From the NCBI RefSeq assembly GCF_037975245.1, contig NC_092582.1, positions 7,419,001 to 7,483,000 on the forward strand: a stretch of 64,000 nucleotides of DNA. Direction: 5' to 3'. The position numbers and the translations under genes were made by a program. The notes under the pieces are model-generated. The model did not search any database and was not told where the DNA came from. It saw only the letters and a list, made by a program, of their open reading frames with translations. Shown one piece after another: positions 1-10,946 of this stretch; positions within the stretch are counted from its first letter, which is position 1, and the number at the start of each line of letters is the position of its first letter. The stretch comes from Apostichopus japonicus. Lineage: Eukaryota > Echinodermata > Holothuroidea > Aspidochirotida > Stichopodidae.

Positions 1-165
1 TCTGATAATATGAGAAATCAACTACATTAACCTGGCAGCTAGCTGGTTTGTTATAGTCCTGTTTCAGTATAAGAAATCTCCTGTTAACAGTTTCATAGCA
101 GTTCATCCTCTGATAATATGAGAAATCAACTACATTAACATGGCAGCTACCTGGTTTGTTTCAAA
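1..165. repeat. Direct duplication, spacing 109 bp
   Basis: A block of about 55 bp starting TCTGATAATATGAGAAATCA at base 1 recurs at base 110 with two or three substitutions (CCTGGCAGCTAGC versus CATGGCAGCTACC). The bases between them are unrelated to the later repeats. It is a short tandem duplication cut by the window edge, so more copies may lie upstream. Confidence 0.85.
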
Positions 166-182
166 CGTATGTCAGTAGTGGT

Positions 183-2045
183 GATTTCAGAGAGACATCA
201 CAGACGAGACTGGAGTAACTGTCGTTTAGATCACCACGTAAAACATGTGTAGTACCATTAAAACATCTGATGCCAGCAATATTGTTGCTACTCTGTTTAA
301 GAGGTCACAATATATCAAGGCACCTAAACAGGTAAACTGACACCCTCATTCGATACTTACAAACAATGTGTAAGCATCTTTCATGTGTCATTGAAGAAGT
401 TATAGTGAGAAGTTCATTGAACATAGGGAAAGAAGGGAAAAGAGTGTATATATATACTGTATAGTTAATGAAATTTTAAGATAAATTCCCTACAGGCCTA
501 TATTATCCACCACCTCTATAGTGCACTGCTTGCCTCTAACATGTGTACTACAACCATATAGTGGTATGGGTCACATGTACATGACATATGTATGTTTGTG
601 TAAAGTTGTTGAGCATGCAAGTATAAAGCCTAGAGCTAAACAGCATGGCCATCGCAAACAAAGATTCTGTGTTGTATTGAAGGCTATGTATACATGTACA
701 GTATGAAGTAACAGAGAGAAACTTGTTATCTCTTTTTAAGCTGTAATGTAAACACATCTAACACATCAGGTCTACAGTGTGTCAAGAGTTAATGATTGAA
801 GTAACAAACAAACAACCGACCAAGATCTGGATACATCTACTGTAATAACAAAATGATAGTTCTATATGAGAGACACTTCAAGAACAATGACAAAATCAGC
901 ACTCCATGGTTACAAAACTGAAATTCTGGGCAAAAATATCATGTAAAAAACTGATCACCTAAAAGGATTAAGAGGTGGGTAATTTCTTTTGTTCTTTTTG
1001 TTGTTGTTCTGTCCTTCCTGTTATGTATACACAGCTGCTCAACCAAATACAAACAAAATGTTAAGCTCATGAAATTGAAAAAAACTAAACTTGACACTTT
1101 AGATCGATTTCAGAGAGACATCGCAAACGAGACTGGAGTAACTATCGTTTAGATCACCACATAAAACATGTGTAGTACCATTAAAACATTCGATGTGGGT
1201 CGATATTGTTGCTACTCTGTTTACGAGGTCACAATATATCAAGGCACCTAAACAGGTAAACTGACACCCTCATTCGATACTTACAAACAATGTGTAAGCA
1301 TCTGCCATGTGTCATTGAAGAAGTTATAGACTTGAGAAGTTGAATTGAACATGGCGAAAGAAGGAAAACAGTGCATATATTTAGTTTATGAAATTTTAAG
1401 ATAAATTCCCTACAGGCCTATACTGTATTTATCCACCACCTCTATAGTGCACTGCTTGCCTCTAACATGTGTACTACAACCATATAGAGGTATGGGTCAC
1501 ATGCAGATGACATATGTATGTGTGTGTAAAATTGTTGTGCATGCAAGTATATAAGCCTAGAGCTAAACAGCATGGCCATCACAAACAAAGATTCTGTGTT
1601 GTATTCAAGGCTATGTGTATACATGTACAGTTTGAAGAAAAAGAGAGAAACTTGTTATCTCTTTTTAAGCTGTAATGTAAACACATCTAACACATCAGGT
1701 CTACAGTGCGTCAAGAGTTCATGATTGAACTAACAAGTACAACCGACCAAGATCTGGATACATCTAATATAATAACAAACTGATAGTTCTATATGACAGA
1801 CACAACAAGAACAATGACAAAATCAGCACTCCATGGTTACTGAAACTGAAATTCTGGGCAAAAAGATGCTCTTAAAATATCATGTAAAAAACTTATCACC
1901 TAAAACAAAAATGGTGGATAATTTCTTTTGTTCTTTTTGTTGTTGTTCTGTCCTTCCTGTTATGTATACACAGCTGCTCAACCAAATGCAAACAAATTGT
2001 TAAGCTCATAAAATTGAACAAAACTAACTTGACACTTTAGATCGA
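183..2045. repeat. Two-copy tandem duplication, unit about 0.93 kb
   Basis: Copy 1 (about 183-1105) and copy 2 (about 1106-2045) are near-identical along their length. The offset is 923 bp at CAGAGAGACA (188 and 1111) and 939 bp at AATTTCTTTTGTTC (981 and 1920), so small indels have accumulated. Both copies hold a segment ending CACCTAAACAG followed by GTAAAC, which resembles an exon end. In copy 1 the 29 codons before that site are open from an ATG; in copy 2 an extra base breaks that frame. I do not call an exon here. No terminal inverted repeats were seen, so this is a segmental duplication rather than a mobile element. Confidence 0.9.
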
Positions 2046-3224
2046 TAAATCTGAAGCGTGACATTTTGAACATGAGGAACACATACACTACAGTATTAGA
2101 TACATTGCCTAGCTGTCTGAAATAATTGCCACTATTTTGGCCTCTTATCTTGACTTGTCAATCAATGTTTTAAAGCCAAACGCATGATTTTCTCTGTATT
2201 CCCAAGATGAAAAAGTTTTCTAGATCTAAGATTCTACACAAATTTGCAAAGGTATCACTAAATCCTATCACTCTTCTGCACTGCAATTCGTTGCAGCTCT
2301 TTGGGTTTACAAATTGATCAATTGATAATCAAATATTTAGCTAGAAGGTAGAAAATATCCAATGTCATCTGTCTGTATATATCGGGTATGGGCAACCTGC
2401 TGTGAGCATGAGTTGTGAGGTGCTAAAACACCTGTTCGATTGTCATGATTTGATGGGTTTAATTGCCTCAAATTATCATTTTGCAATGGCTGTAAAGAAC
2501 CATATTTTACAGTTTCATGCATATATCTAGGTGTGTAGCTAAAGAGTAGTAGTCTCAAAGTTTCAAGAGCCACTAACAACTTTGTATGAAAGTAGGTTTA
2601 GAGAATCATTTTAAAAGTAGCTTAAATTTTCTGATACCAGCTTGGTTCTTTTCGCTGGTGGACTTTCAAGTAGAATATAGAACTTGGCGAAAAAACAGGA
2701 GATTTGTCTATGCATACATGTGTGTATTAGATACTGCATATTCATGTCTGTTATCCTTTTTTGCAGCTTTCAGTGAAGTGTGTTACATGTAGTAAAAGGA
2801 TTACAAACATAGCTAGTGCATATATCTCCCAGTTCATAAACAGATGCTGCCTCTCATGGACAAAGCCATGCAAACACCTTTAGTATGAAGTAAGAAGATT
2901 ATTTTACTTTCCCACACCCCAGAACTTGTGCAACCACATGTTTTTGGCTTCTTACTTCCAAACCATTGTGCAAAATCCTGACAGCATGAGGTTATTTGTT
3001 TAGGACATTTCATTTAAAATCTTCTCTTTGTTGTTATGCTGCCTTCCAAAATCAAGTCACAATGAGATTACACTGTATGGCTGATTAGAGATGCCAGGAA
3101 CTCTGTGGTTCATTGACCAGCTAGCTTTGTCAGTGATGATGATGATGATGATGGCTGCAGTCCGTATTAACTGCTAGCCAGTTTGGGTGGACATGTGGTG
3201 TCCCATTTCATAACTTTAAGGTCA
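2046..3224. other. Non-coding spacer
   Basis: AT-rich DNA without a supportable gene. It holds a short (TGA)n microsatellite at about 3134-3153. Open frames of 68-80 codons on either strand have no splice-site support or recognisable domain. Confidence 0.6.
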
Positions 3225-3269
3225 CCAGTATCAGAGCTCCACATTTAGCATGCTTAACATTGTTAAATA

Positions 3270-3632
3270 GTTTTAAATGTACTTTTCTAGATGATACTTT
3301 TCAGGATTGGAATGCTCTTCCAAATCATATGAAATTCATCAAGTCTTCTCATCTTTTTAAAGAAGCATCTCATGTATTTTAGGGTGTGGGAGAAAGGGAG
3401 GCACATTTCAGTATTTTGTGCAATATCTACGTTTTTTTGTGTCTTATTTATTGGTTTCATTAGTATTTACCATTGAAAGTGCAATTTTTCATCTATAGGG
3501 CCCCATTGGAAATGAGCCGATGTTCAGTCAGCCCAATGGGTTTGGCTCCTGTTTCTCTTTTTGTTCTTTTCAATTCCGGCCTATTTGTCTTGTATTTTGA
3601 ACAATCTGAGTGCGAATAAAACAAACAAACTA
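3270..3632 (+). mobile_element. 3' end of a CR1-like non-LTR retrotransposon
   Basis: The 5' part reads as the C-terminal tail of a LINE reverse transcriptase: DDTFQDWNALPNHMKFIKSS, then HLFKEASHVF and a stop near 3381. The W-N-x-L-P motif with a downstream F-K is typical of the last residues of CR1/L2/Jockey-group ORF2 proteins. About 250 bp of 3' UTR follows, including GGGCCCCATTGGAAATGAGC and GGTTTGGCTCCTGTTTCTC. The element ends GAGTGCGAATAAAACAAACA, a polyadenylation-like signal fused to a short AAAC repeat, which is a CR1-style 3' terminus. The copy is truncated at its 5' end and inactive. The clade name is from family knowledge; the tail itself is seen in the sequence. Confidence 0.75.
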
Positions 3633-4817
3633 GGAGGCCCCGACTCTTGCAAATGATTCCCAGTCATATATATTTATAGAGCGATGTTCACTTAGCAGAT
3701 TTGATATTTTAGTGAGGTAACAGATACTCAGACAGTGGAAGTAAAATTATGCTTGTTACTGTTTGGACTTAACTGATCATCATTTGATTTTGTAGTATGA
3801 TTGGGGAGAGGGGGTGGGAGGGGGGAGGTGATACCAAAGACCTTGAAATATTAATGTCAAATGTGAACATAATTAGTATATTACTAATTAATTAAATACA
3901 ATTTGAGAGAAGGAGTAGAAGATGCAAGGATCAGTTTAACAGGATACCGACACTAAGATTCATTCTGGTTGCACAATATACATGTACAGTATTAAAGCAT
4001 ATTCAAGAACAAGATCTAACAGCTTAAATTGTTCAAATAAACTAAAGTGTTGAAAATTACTCCCCTCCCCACCTCTCTCCCCAACCAGCAAGACAAACCA
4101 TCTCTGTATACATGCATACAGTATATATAGCATGGCTCTATATGCAACAGTATCACCCTCATAGCATATAATATCATATATGGTGCCTGAAGCTATCCCA
4201 ACCTTTCTTCAGTGTACTACCATTGCAAAATGACTCAAAAAGTCCCATCTTAACCCTTCTACTTCTCTCTTTTTGCAAATTTCATTGGTCCCCTCCTCCT
4301 CCTCCTCCCCACTGGTTTGAACTGGCCTACCATTTCGGGAGTAAAAAAGCTGTAAAATGTGAAATTCCCCCAAAGGAACATTGAATTCAACCAGTTTCAA
4401 GTTGATCAGCCCAACATAAGGTTGCATATATGAGGCCTTTCTGCAAGTTTTTAACCACATTTCACCCACTCCCTCATATTCAGTGGAATAATTTAAAACC
4501 CACATAATTCCTATCCACCCACATACAGGGGTCGATTTCCATAAAATAACAGCAAATTCATATTGGTTTCGTTGTGTCACACAAAAAAAACTGGCAACCC
4601 TGCTCTGGAAAAATGGATTGCATATTATACAGCATTATATAGTACTCAACACTAGCTTACATGTGCAGTCTTATGTACTCTACAGTATCCTTGTATGCAA
4701 AATCGCAAGCAACATATATTTTTAATATTGCAAAATGTGTCCCAATACCTTCAATGCATTGTCCGAGCATGCATACCCAAACGCAGAGAAGACTTATGCT
4801 ACAATACTTGTATTAAG
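3633..4817. other. Non-coding spacer with G-rich tract
   Basis: Contains a purine tract at 3800-3832 (GGGGAGAGGGGGTGGGAGGG and neighbours) and a polypyrimidine block at 4060-4083. A 123-codon frame on the minus strand (4209-4580) has low complexity (a run of five glutamates from a GAG repeat) and no recognisable domain, so it is not called. Confidence 0.55.
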
Positions 4818-4930
4818 AGCCTACTGAAATCAACACAAACAGTACCATCAGTCTTATAATTGCCTACTGAGATCAACACAAAAAGTACGATCAGTATTAT
4901 AAGCCTACTGTGATCAACACAAACAGTATA
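4818..4930. repeat. Three-copy tandem repeat, period about 42 bp
   Basis: The motif GCCTACTG followed by ATCAACACAAA begins at 4819, 4862 and 4903. Copies differ by scattered substitutions. Anonymous minisatellite-like array. Confidence 0.8.
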
Positions 4931-6339
4931 GAATCTAATTCACATGTGAATGCAATAACTCACAGCGACTCACTCTGCACAAATACTAGTTATTATGCTA
5001 AGGTACATCTCCTAGTCTCATAATCAGGTGTGCATAGCTGTTGCATGGTTATACAATAACATCAGTATGTAATAATATTTAAAAATAATTACGGTGATTT
5101 ATAACGTGCGCATATCCAGCTGAGAGGATGCTCAAGGCGCGGGAGAGCAAGAGTTGAAAGAATGCACAAACGATTGAAAAGAATTAGTGGTTAACACTGA
5201 TGAATTCTTGACGGATAAGAAGTTTTCAGAAGTTTTTGGGAATGATGTGAAGGAAGCACAGCATCCGAGTTCTAGTGGTGATGAATTCTAGAGGCGAGGA
5301 GAAGCTACTTTATCTATATATGCTGCATACACAGCACACAGTGTATACACTATACAGGTTAATATGCAACATTTATATCCAGGTAAATGAAATGTATACT
5401 GCAGAATGCATACTTCGGAACACTTGGATCACTATATATTATATAATATACTTAGTTAGAGCTAAGCTCAATATACCTCTAACTCTTCGGTAGGAGATAA
5501 GATAATACTAAGGATAAACTTACAATTACCCTAGACCTCTTTCTACAAATCAAAGTAAAAGTTCTTACCTTACGATACTTTTTTCCAGCTTATCTTAGCT
5601 AGTCCATTATAACTAGTTGTTAATGCAGGTGGCTTTCAGAGCTGTTTTAACGTATTTTTTTCCCTTTGATATTTAGCAAGTGGTATATATCCACACACAC
5701 AATCCTCTTGAAATCATCACACTGTTTATTCCTATTCAACTGTCAAGAGTAATAGCAAACTATAACAGCTTCAGCTGTCAAACACAAACACACACAGAAA
5801 GAAGGTACCTAGCAGTATAGGCTAGCCAGCCACAACACCGTGTGTGCAGCATCATGTGTGTATAGGTCAATACCGCCCATAGGATGTGTCATCTGTCATA
5901 CACAGGCTTATTAGCATACCAAAGAAGGCTGTGCCATTCATCGCCAGGGTGAGAAATTTATCATGCCGTGCAGGGCTCTAGAGAGATTTGAGGTGACAAA
6001 AGTAGAGGGCTTTAGTCTAAGAGGTGATTGAAGAGAAAATTGTTACAAGCACTGTCAACAAAACTAAAAAAGTAAAGATATGGGAGGAAGAGGAAAGAGA
6101 TAAAAGAGACAGTTATGAATGTCTGACATGTGGAATTTGACAGCATTTTTAATGACTGGAACTGGTATAGTATACATGGTTATGTGACTAGACAGGTACT
6201 GGAAGGTCTGATATCAATCAAATATTTGTGGTGCCTGATTAAAAGAGATGTATGATTTAGGTGATTTCTTAGTATAACCTATAACTTTCTATTCTTTCTA
6301 TATTTATTTTTTCATTTGATCTATTGTCCCTTATATACT
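4931..6339. other. Non-coding spacer
   Basis: Apart from the SINE-like fragment, this stretch is AT-rich and without a firm gene. A weak 43-bp exon-like segment on the plus strand (5906-5948) is listed among the rejected items. Confidence 0.5.
5085..5160 (+). repeat. SINE-like interspersed repeat fragment, copy A
   Basis: The stretch ATTTATAACGTGCGCATATC, then CAGCTGAGAGGATGCTCAAGGCGC, is preceded by AATAAT-rich sequence. It matches, on the opposite strand, the fragment at 27408-27495, so it is a dispersed family. The layout (a GCGC-rich core next to a TTATTA simple repeat) is that of a SINE 3' end; read as a SINE, the element lies on the minus strand here. The RNA-derived head is not visible. 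Confidence 0.5.
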
Positions 6340-6436
6340 AGATGCATGCTTCCCTAATATGCTAGATGCATGCTTCCCTTATATGTTAGATGCATGCTTC
6401 CCTTATATGTTAGATGCATGCTTCCCTCATACATCA
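6340..6436. repeat. Four-copy 24-bp tandem repeat
   Basis: Unit AGATGCATGCTTCCCTTATA plus TGTT starts at 6340, 6364, 6388 and 6412, an exact 24-bp period. The period is a multiple of three, so two short overlapping open frames read through it; these are artefacts of the repeat. Confidence 0.95.
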
Positions 6437-7510
6437 ACTGTGAAACATTATTGTATGGGATCAAAAGCATTGGCCAGGCCAATGTTGATCACAAATCGCA
6501 AAGTATTACTCAAAATGAGATTGCAAATGATCAAACTAAATTAATGGTAAAGAGTTAATGAAATGTATGGCTAGAATGCAGATTCAAATTAAAATTTAGA
6601 CAGGTTTTTCTATGTTCTTATTACCAAACTATACTTAAAACTATGAGTTAATTAGCTGATTAAAATGTGATATCACACATTTTTCATCATCCAGATACTT
6701 TCATACAGTGTATATATAAACAAGTAAACAAGTGTATGCAAGAAGCAAATCAGAAATATTGAACAGTTGCTGAACTTAGGTGCCCGTGGCCATATCTGTT
6801 TCCAAGAAATCCAAGGACACGGTGTTAATGTTTAACCCCTCCCCTTCCCCTTCCCCCTCCTACTCATCAAGGGTTTATCTACACTGCACGTTTAAACGGC
6901 CCTGAGTTGTGGAATTTTCTGAGGGCTTCGATCTCTGTGATTTGGCGCTTTCATGTAGCAAGCAGTGATGATCAATGTCCTAGCTGAGAACACCTCATGC
7001 ATGAACACATACTTTGTACACAATTACAATCCAATGCCAGAATGCTTAATTTAGGTAATTTGACTTCTCATTAACTATCACTTATTCCAAGAGATTTACA
7101 CATGTGCATAAAACAGGCTATAAAATTAATCAACAAGGCTGGGTTGGCTTATATTTGTGATTCGTGAATGAATTTTACGTCTGCGGCTGTCAACAATAAC
7201 AGCTCTATTTACTTTCAAGCTGTGTCTACGAATAATAGGCCAAATGGGTAAATTTTAAGTTATAAAGGCCTTTTACAAATCTGGGAATATGTTTCGGGAC
7301 ATTATATAAATCTAGTGACATTTCTACACTTTTAACACTGACACTTTTAATCCGGACACAGACTGAATGAAATCCGTGGACTTAACCCGGAAATTGGGAG
7401 TGTCTGGTTCAATGTTAAAATATATTCACTCATTGGAATGATCACATGGGCTAGCAATGGTAATGAATATTCATTGTAATGTGAATTTTTTAAAGCATCC
7501 ATTATAGCAG
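6437..7510. other. Non-coding spacer
   Basis: AT-rich with a pyrimidine block at 6836-6863. I see no gene or transposon end here. Confidence 0.5.
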
Positions 7511-7597
7511 TTACAAAGATGACTCCAACTCATCACCTCCAAAGAGCTGCGTTTAAGTCGTCCCGGTCACAGCCATTCGGGAACTGGCTAACTGAAG
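7511..7597 (+). CDS. Candidate internal coding exon, plus strand
   Basis: An 87-bp island of about 50% GC in a roughly 34% GC neighbourhood. It is preceded by CATCCATTATAGCAG, an acceptable 3' splice site, and followed by GAAG|GTATTTG, a usable 5' splice site. Only one frame is open. It reads two leftover bases, then 28 codons including MTPTHHLQRAAFKSSRSQPF followed by GNWLTE, then one leftover base, so the exon is symmetric in phase. Composition and consensus sites favour coding DNA, but no family is recognised and no phase-compatible plus-strand neighbour was found nearby. It may be a chance island; an expressed transcript would be decisive. Confidence 0.35.
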
Positions 7598-7632
7598 GTA
7601 TTTGAAACTCTGATATTAATTTGTCCATGGAA

Positions 7633-7680
7633 TTACCATGGCAATATAGGATAGTAACCATGGCAATATAGGATAGTAAG
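7633..7680. repeat. Two-copy 22-bp tandem repeat
   Basis: ACCATGGCAATATAGGATAG occurs twice back to back, separated by TA. Confidence 0.85.
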
Positions 7681-8280
7681 TTCTGTAATATACAATCTTA
7701 TATGATACGTACAGTATGATCACCAATATAGATATATGTTTCAAAGATTTGAGATCAGTTCTAATTTATATTTCAAGATTACAGGGCATCCTGATATCAT
7801 CATAACCCACAGAATCAGTCGACATCTATACCTGTCATGGAAATAGAATCATAAGTTTGCAAACTTGTAAGCCTGAAAACATTCCTTTATTAATTAAATT
7901 ATATCAGATTATAGCGCAATTAACTATTGGTTTATCTTCTCCTTATTGTGAACTAGAAACAAGTTCAAAAGAAAAAAGAGGGCAGCATTTCTAAACCAAG
8001 AAAAAGAAAGAGTACAAAAGTTTCATTCACACTTCATTCACCCTCATTCTATAAGCCGGCATTGAGCTTTACAACCAGCGGAGCGAGTTTACAATGCACA
8101 GAGGTCACTAAATTCAGATTTTAATTCCCTTTCATTTTTGGCAACTGCTCTTTAGTTTGGACTAAACAGTTGTCTACTTTCACTTCAGAGGGTAAAGGAC
8201 AAGGCCAAGAACTAAAAAAAACTTTCCCAGTTACTTTTTGCATGCTACTAATAGTAACATGAAAAAGTGATTGGGCAACA
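7681..8280. other. Non-coding spacer
   Basis: AT-rich with one GC-rich block at 8056-8104 (AGCCGGCATTGAGC ... CAGCGGAGCGAG), possibly a fragment of a dispersed repeat. No gene is supportable. Confidence 0.45.
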
Positions 8281-8621
8281 AATTTTCTATACTTGAAATG
8301 AAATCTTTAGCTTCATGCTCATCAAATTTATTTCTGATACAAAAATCCAAAACCAAAGTTGTAAAGTAGCAGTGTTAAATGAGACAGGTGATGTTTGTTC
8401 AATACATGGTAGGCTCTGCAAACTTGCTGTAAACCCTGGAGCAAATTCTGTTTTCAAATTTTCTATACTTGAATGGAATCATTAGCTAATTGCTGATCAA
8501 ATTTATTTCCGGTTCCAAAAAACAAAACAAAAAATTCAGTAGAAGTGTTTCATCATACACAGGTGATGTTTGTTTGATACATGGTAGGCTCTGCAAACTT
8601 GACGTAAACCGTGGAGCAAGT
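8281..8621. repeat. Diverged two-copy duplication, spacing 176 bp
   Basis: Copy 1 (8281-8445) and copy 2 (8457-8621) both start AATTTTCTATACTTGAA and end in the shared stretch CATGGTAGGCTCTGCAAACT then GTAAACC(C/G)TGGAGCAA. The middle has drifted by indels. No coding content was seen. Confidence 0.85.
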
Positions 8622-8777
8622 GCGTTAACGATTCTTTAATTGTTGATGGTATCCTTTTGGAAATCTGTTATGAATATCATCTTAGCATAACAATAGTACA
8701 ATACCATCATATATGACTGATGGCTGGGGAGCCCTGTCAGAATACTGCCCACAACACCTTCTACAGTTACCACTTAC

Positions 8778-8839
8778 CGGTTGAATTACACTCTTGACGT
8801 ATTCACACAAGACAACAACATCATCTTCACAATTTAAAG
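8778..8839 (-). CDS. Candidate internal coding exon, minus strand
   Basis: On the minus strand a 62-bp segment lies between a plausible acceptor (CTCTCTTCTC upstream, then ATTAATATTTAG) and a strong donor, CAACCG|GTAAGTGG. It reads two leftover bases and then 20 codons, LNCEDDVVVLCEYVKSVIQP, ending in phase 0. It lies 1.3 kb downstream of the better-supported exon at 10108-10214 on the same strand. That exon ends in phase 0 while this one needs one carried base, so the two cannot be joined directly without an intervening exon. No protein family is recognised. The donor is convincing and the acceptor moderate. Confidence 0.33.
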
Positions 8840-9135
8840 CTAAATATTAATGTCATTTGAGAAGAGAGGCATTGCTGATGAAAAGAATACTTTTTAAAAA
8901 AGCAAAGCACTTGAACCAAAAGATAATAATTACAACTTAATAATTAAAACTTAATAATTACATCTGACAGCCTGTCCCACAGTGACATTACCCATCACTT
9001 AGTTGTAAGGCTTACTGATGACACACATTGTGCAATGCAAAGTCTGTCCAAGGCAAGTTTTGGGCAGTATAGTGTGATGGTATAAATCATCTGTGAAAAC
9101 CCTCTCCAAATGTTAGATTTCTATGGGTGGGAAGA
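8840..9135. other. Non-coding spacer
   Basis: AT-rich sequence leading into the minisatellite, with a small TAATAATTA-type repeat at about 8926-8962. Nothing else seen. Confidence 0.5.
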
Positions 9136-9950
9136 GGGAGGGAAGGGAAAGTTGGAGTGGAGAGAGAGGGATTGTTGGAGTGGAGAGAGAGGGATTGTTG
9201 GAGTGGAGAGGGAGGGATTGTTGGAGGGGAGAGGGAGGGGATGTTGGAGGGGAGTGGGAGGGGATGTTGGAGGGGAGAGGGAGGGGATGTTGGAGGGGAT
9301 AGGGAGGGGATGTTGGAGGGGAGAGGGAGGGATTGTTGGAGTGGAGAGGGAGGGGATGTTGGAGGGGAGAGGGAGGGGATGTTGGAGTGGAGAGAGAGGG
9401 ATTGTTGGAGTGGAGAGGGAGGGACTGTTGGAGGGGAGAGGGAGGGGATGTTGGAGGGGAGTGGGAGGGAATGTTGGAGGGGAAAGGGAGGGGGAGGGAA
9501 TGTTGGAGGGGAGAGGGAGGGGATGTTGGAGGGGAGAGGGAGGGGATGTTGGAGGGGAGAGGGAGGGGAGAGGGAGGGGAGAGGAAGGGAGAGTGGGAGG
9601 GAAGTGGGGGGATGTTGGAGGGGAGAGGGAGGGATTGTTGGAGTGGAGAGGGAGGAATTGTTGGAGGGGAGAGGGAGGGATTGTTGGAGTGGAGAGGGAG
9701 GAATTGTTGGAGTGGAGAGGGAGGGATTGTTGGAGGGCAGAGGGAGGGGATGTTGGAGGGGAAGGGGAGAGGGAGGGGATGTTGGAGGGGAGAGGGAGGG
9801 GATGTTGGAGGGGAGAAGGAGGGGATGTTGGAGGGGAGAGGGAGGGATGTTGGAGGGGAGAGGGAGGGGATGTTGGAGGGGAGAGGGAGGGGATGTTGGA
9901 GGGGAGAGGGAGGGGATGTTGGAGGGGAGGAAGGGAGAGTGGGATGGAAG
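9136..9950. repeat. G-rich minisatellite, about 32 copies of a 23-24-bp unit
   Basis: The core GTTGGAG recurs about 32 times with a spacing of mostly 23 or 24 bp. Two unit types alternate in blocks: GGGGATGTTGGAGGGGAGAG and GGATTGTTGGAGTGGAGAGG. The plus strand is almost pure purine outside the GTTG core, with at least one run of three or four guanines per unit, so the array could form G-quadruplexes. Because 24 is a multiple of three and stop codons are absent from the units, several frames on both strands stay open for 200-300 codons. These predicted proteins (Gly/Glu/Arg-rich on plus, Pro/Ser/Leu-rich on minus) are repeat artefacts. The array sits in the presumed intron between the minus-strand exon candidates at 10.1 and 8.8 kb. 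Confidence 0.97.
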
Positions 9951-10107
9951 TGGGGGGGGGAATGGAAATACACAGGGTTAAGTTGGTGAAGGATGGTAGA
10001 GAGTTTAAGACATACACATCTTTTCTTTCCTTTTTTTGAATAAATTAAAAAAACGAGGAAACAAACAGGCAAATTGCAAAACCTTCAAAAAAGGAAAGGC
10101 AACTCAC

Positions 10108-10214
10108 GGAGATCTTTGATGAATTGCTACCATCCATAACGGTCAGACTATTGGAAGTCCCCAACAGGGTACTACTCTTCCTTAATCGATCATCTTGTCC
10201 TGGTTGAGAGATAT
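10108..10214 (-). CDS. Likely internal coding exon of an unidentified minus-strand gene
   Basis: On the minus strand the 107-bp segment is bounded by CATATTTTCACAG (a good acceptor) and CTCC|GTGAGTTG (a strong donor). Only one of three frames is open. It takes one carried base, then reads DISQPGQDDRLRKSSTLLGT followed by SNSLTVMDGSNSSKIS, and ends in phase 0. The peptide is serine- and charge-rich like a linker between domains and includes R-K-S-S-T, a possible basophilic kinase site. GC is clearly above the flanks. The required carried base matches the phase in which the candidate first exon at 49496-49619 ends (its final G completes GAT, Asp), so the two could be joined across an intron of about 39 kb. 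No family recognised; this is the best-supported exon in the window. Confidence 0.6.
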
Positions 10215-10856
10215 CTGTGAAAATATGAAACAATAACAAGTCTTCATTAATATATAGTTATTTTCATTTGGTGGATAATGCTCAGTTTTCCATTGGCTCT
10301 GAAAAAATCAATAGCATACAAAACTTTGAATAATTTTAAGCTCAAGTGACTTATAAATATTGCTTAGTCTCCTCCCCCTTCCTTCCCCCCCCCCCAAATA
10401 CACGAACAAATCCTCGACTGGACGGGGGAATTGCCTGCTTGTGTGTTCACATATGGTTTGATCTGCTTTGAATCAAAAGTTTGCACCAAGATGTAACAAT
10501 TGTAATCAGTATAGATACTGAACGAGAAAACTCATAAATTTACAGATGGGGTTAACTCACGTCATAAGTACATTAATTATAAGATTACAGAATGCTATAG
10601 ATACCTAATAGTGTTTTTAATGACCTAGGGCTTTGTTTTATTAAAAATATATATTGGCTATAAATGACTTGCTATCTATCAAGTCACCATAAAGACATCA
10701 TATAATAACATGTACAACTAGATTCAATGCAGTCTATGGTAACCTTCAGTCTTCAGTTCAATCCCAAACTCATTTAAAATTAATCTTTCCAGAATTTAGC
10801 AATTAACAGAAACTGATGAAAGTTTATGACATAAATTACTGATCTGATTATTTCAG
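10215..10856. other. Non-coding, presumed intronic
   Basis: AT-rich. A C-rich tract lies at 10371-10397. No gene evidence. Confidence 0.45.
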
Positions 10857-10941
10857 AGTGATTCTTGCATTTGCCAGCAGAATCAACGGCAACAGTGATC
10901 ACAAGAAACCAAAGCTGGATATTCACCAGAGCCATGCATAA
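10857..10941 (+). CDS. Weak candidate terminal exon, plus strand
   Basis: After GATCTGATTATTTCAG (a fair acceptor) one frame reads VILAFASRINGNSDHKKPKL then DIHQSHA and a TAA. AATAAA (10941-10946) overlaps the stop codon. GC is higher than in the flanks. An almost absent 3' UTR and no phase-compatible upstream partner make this doubtful; it could be a chance frame in a slightly GC-rich patch. Confidence 0.18.
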
Positions 10942-10946
10942 ATAAA

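Noticed and set aside
4209-4580. 123-codon minus-strand frame
   Set aside because: Includes a GAG-repeat glutamate run, has no domain, and its composition equals the flanks.
5906-5948. 43-bp segment between CATACACAG and GCCAGG|GTGAG reading LISIPKKAVPFIAR
   Set aside because: Very short, weak pyrimidine tract, and no phase-compatible neighbour; kept only as a note.
9110-10072. Several open frames of 200-319 codons on both strands
   Set aside because: All are produced by the 23-24-bp minisatellite; composition is a mechanical translation of the repeat in each frame.
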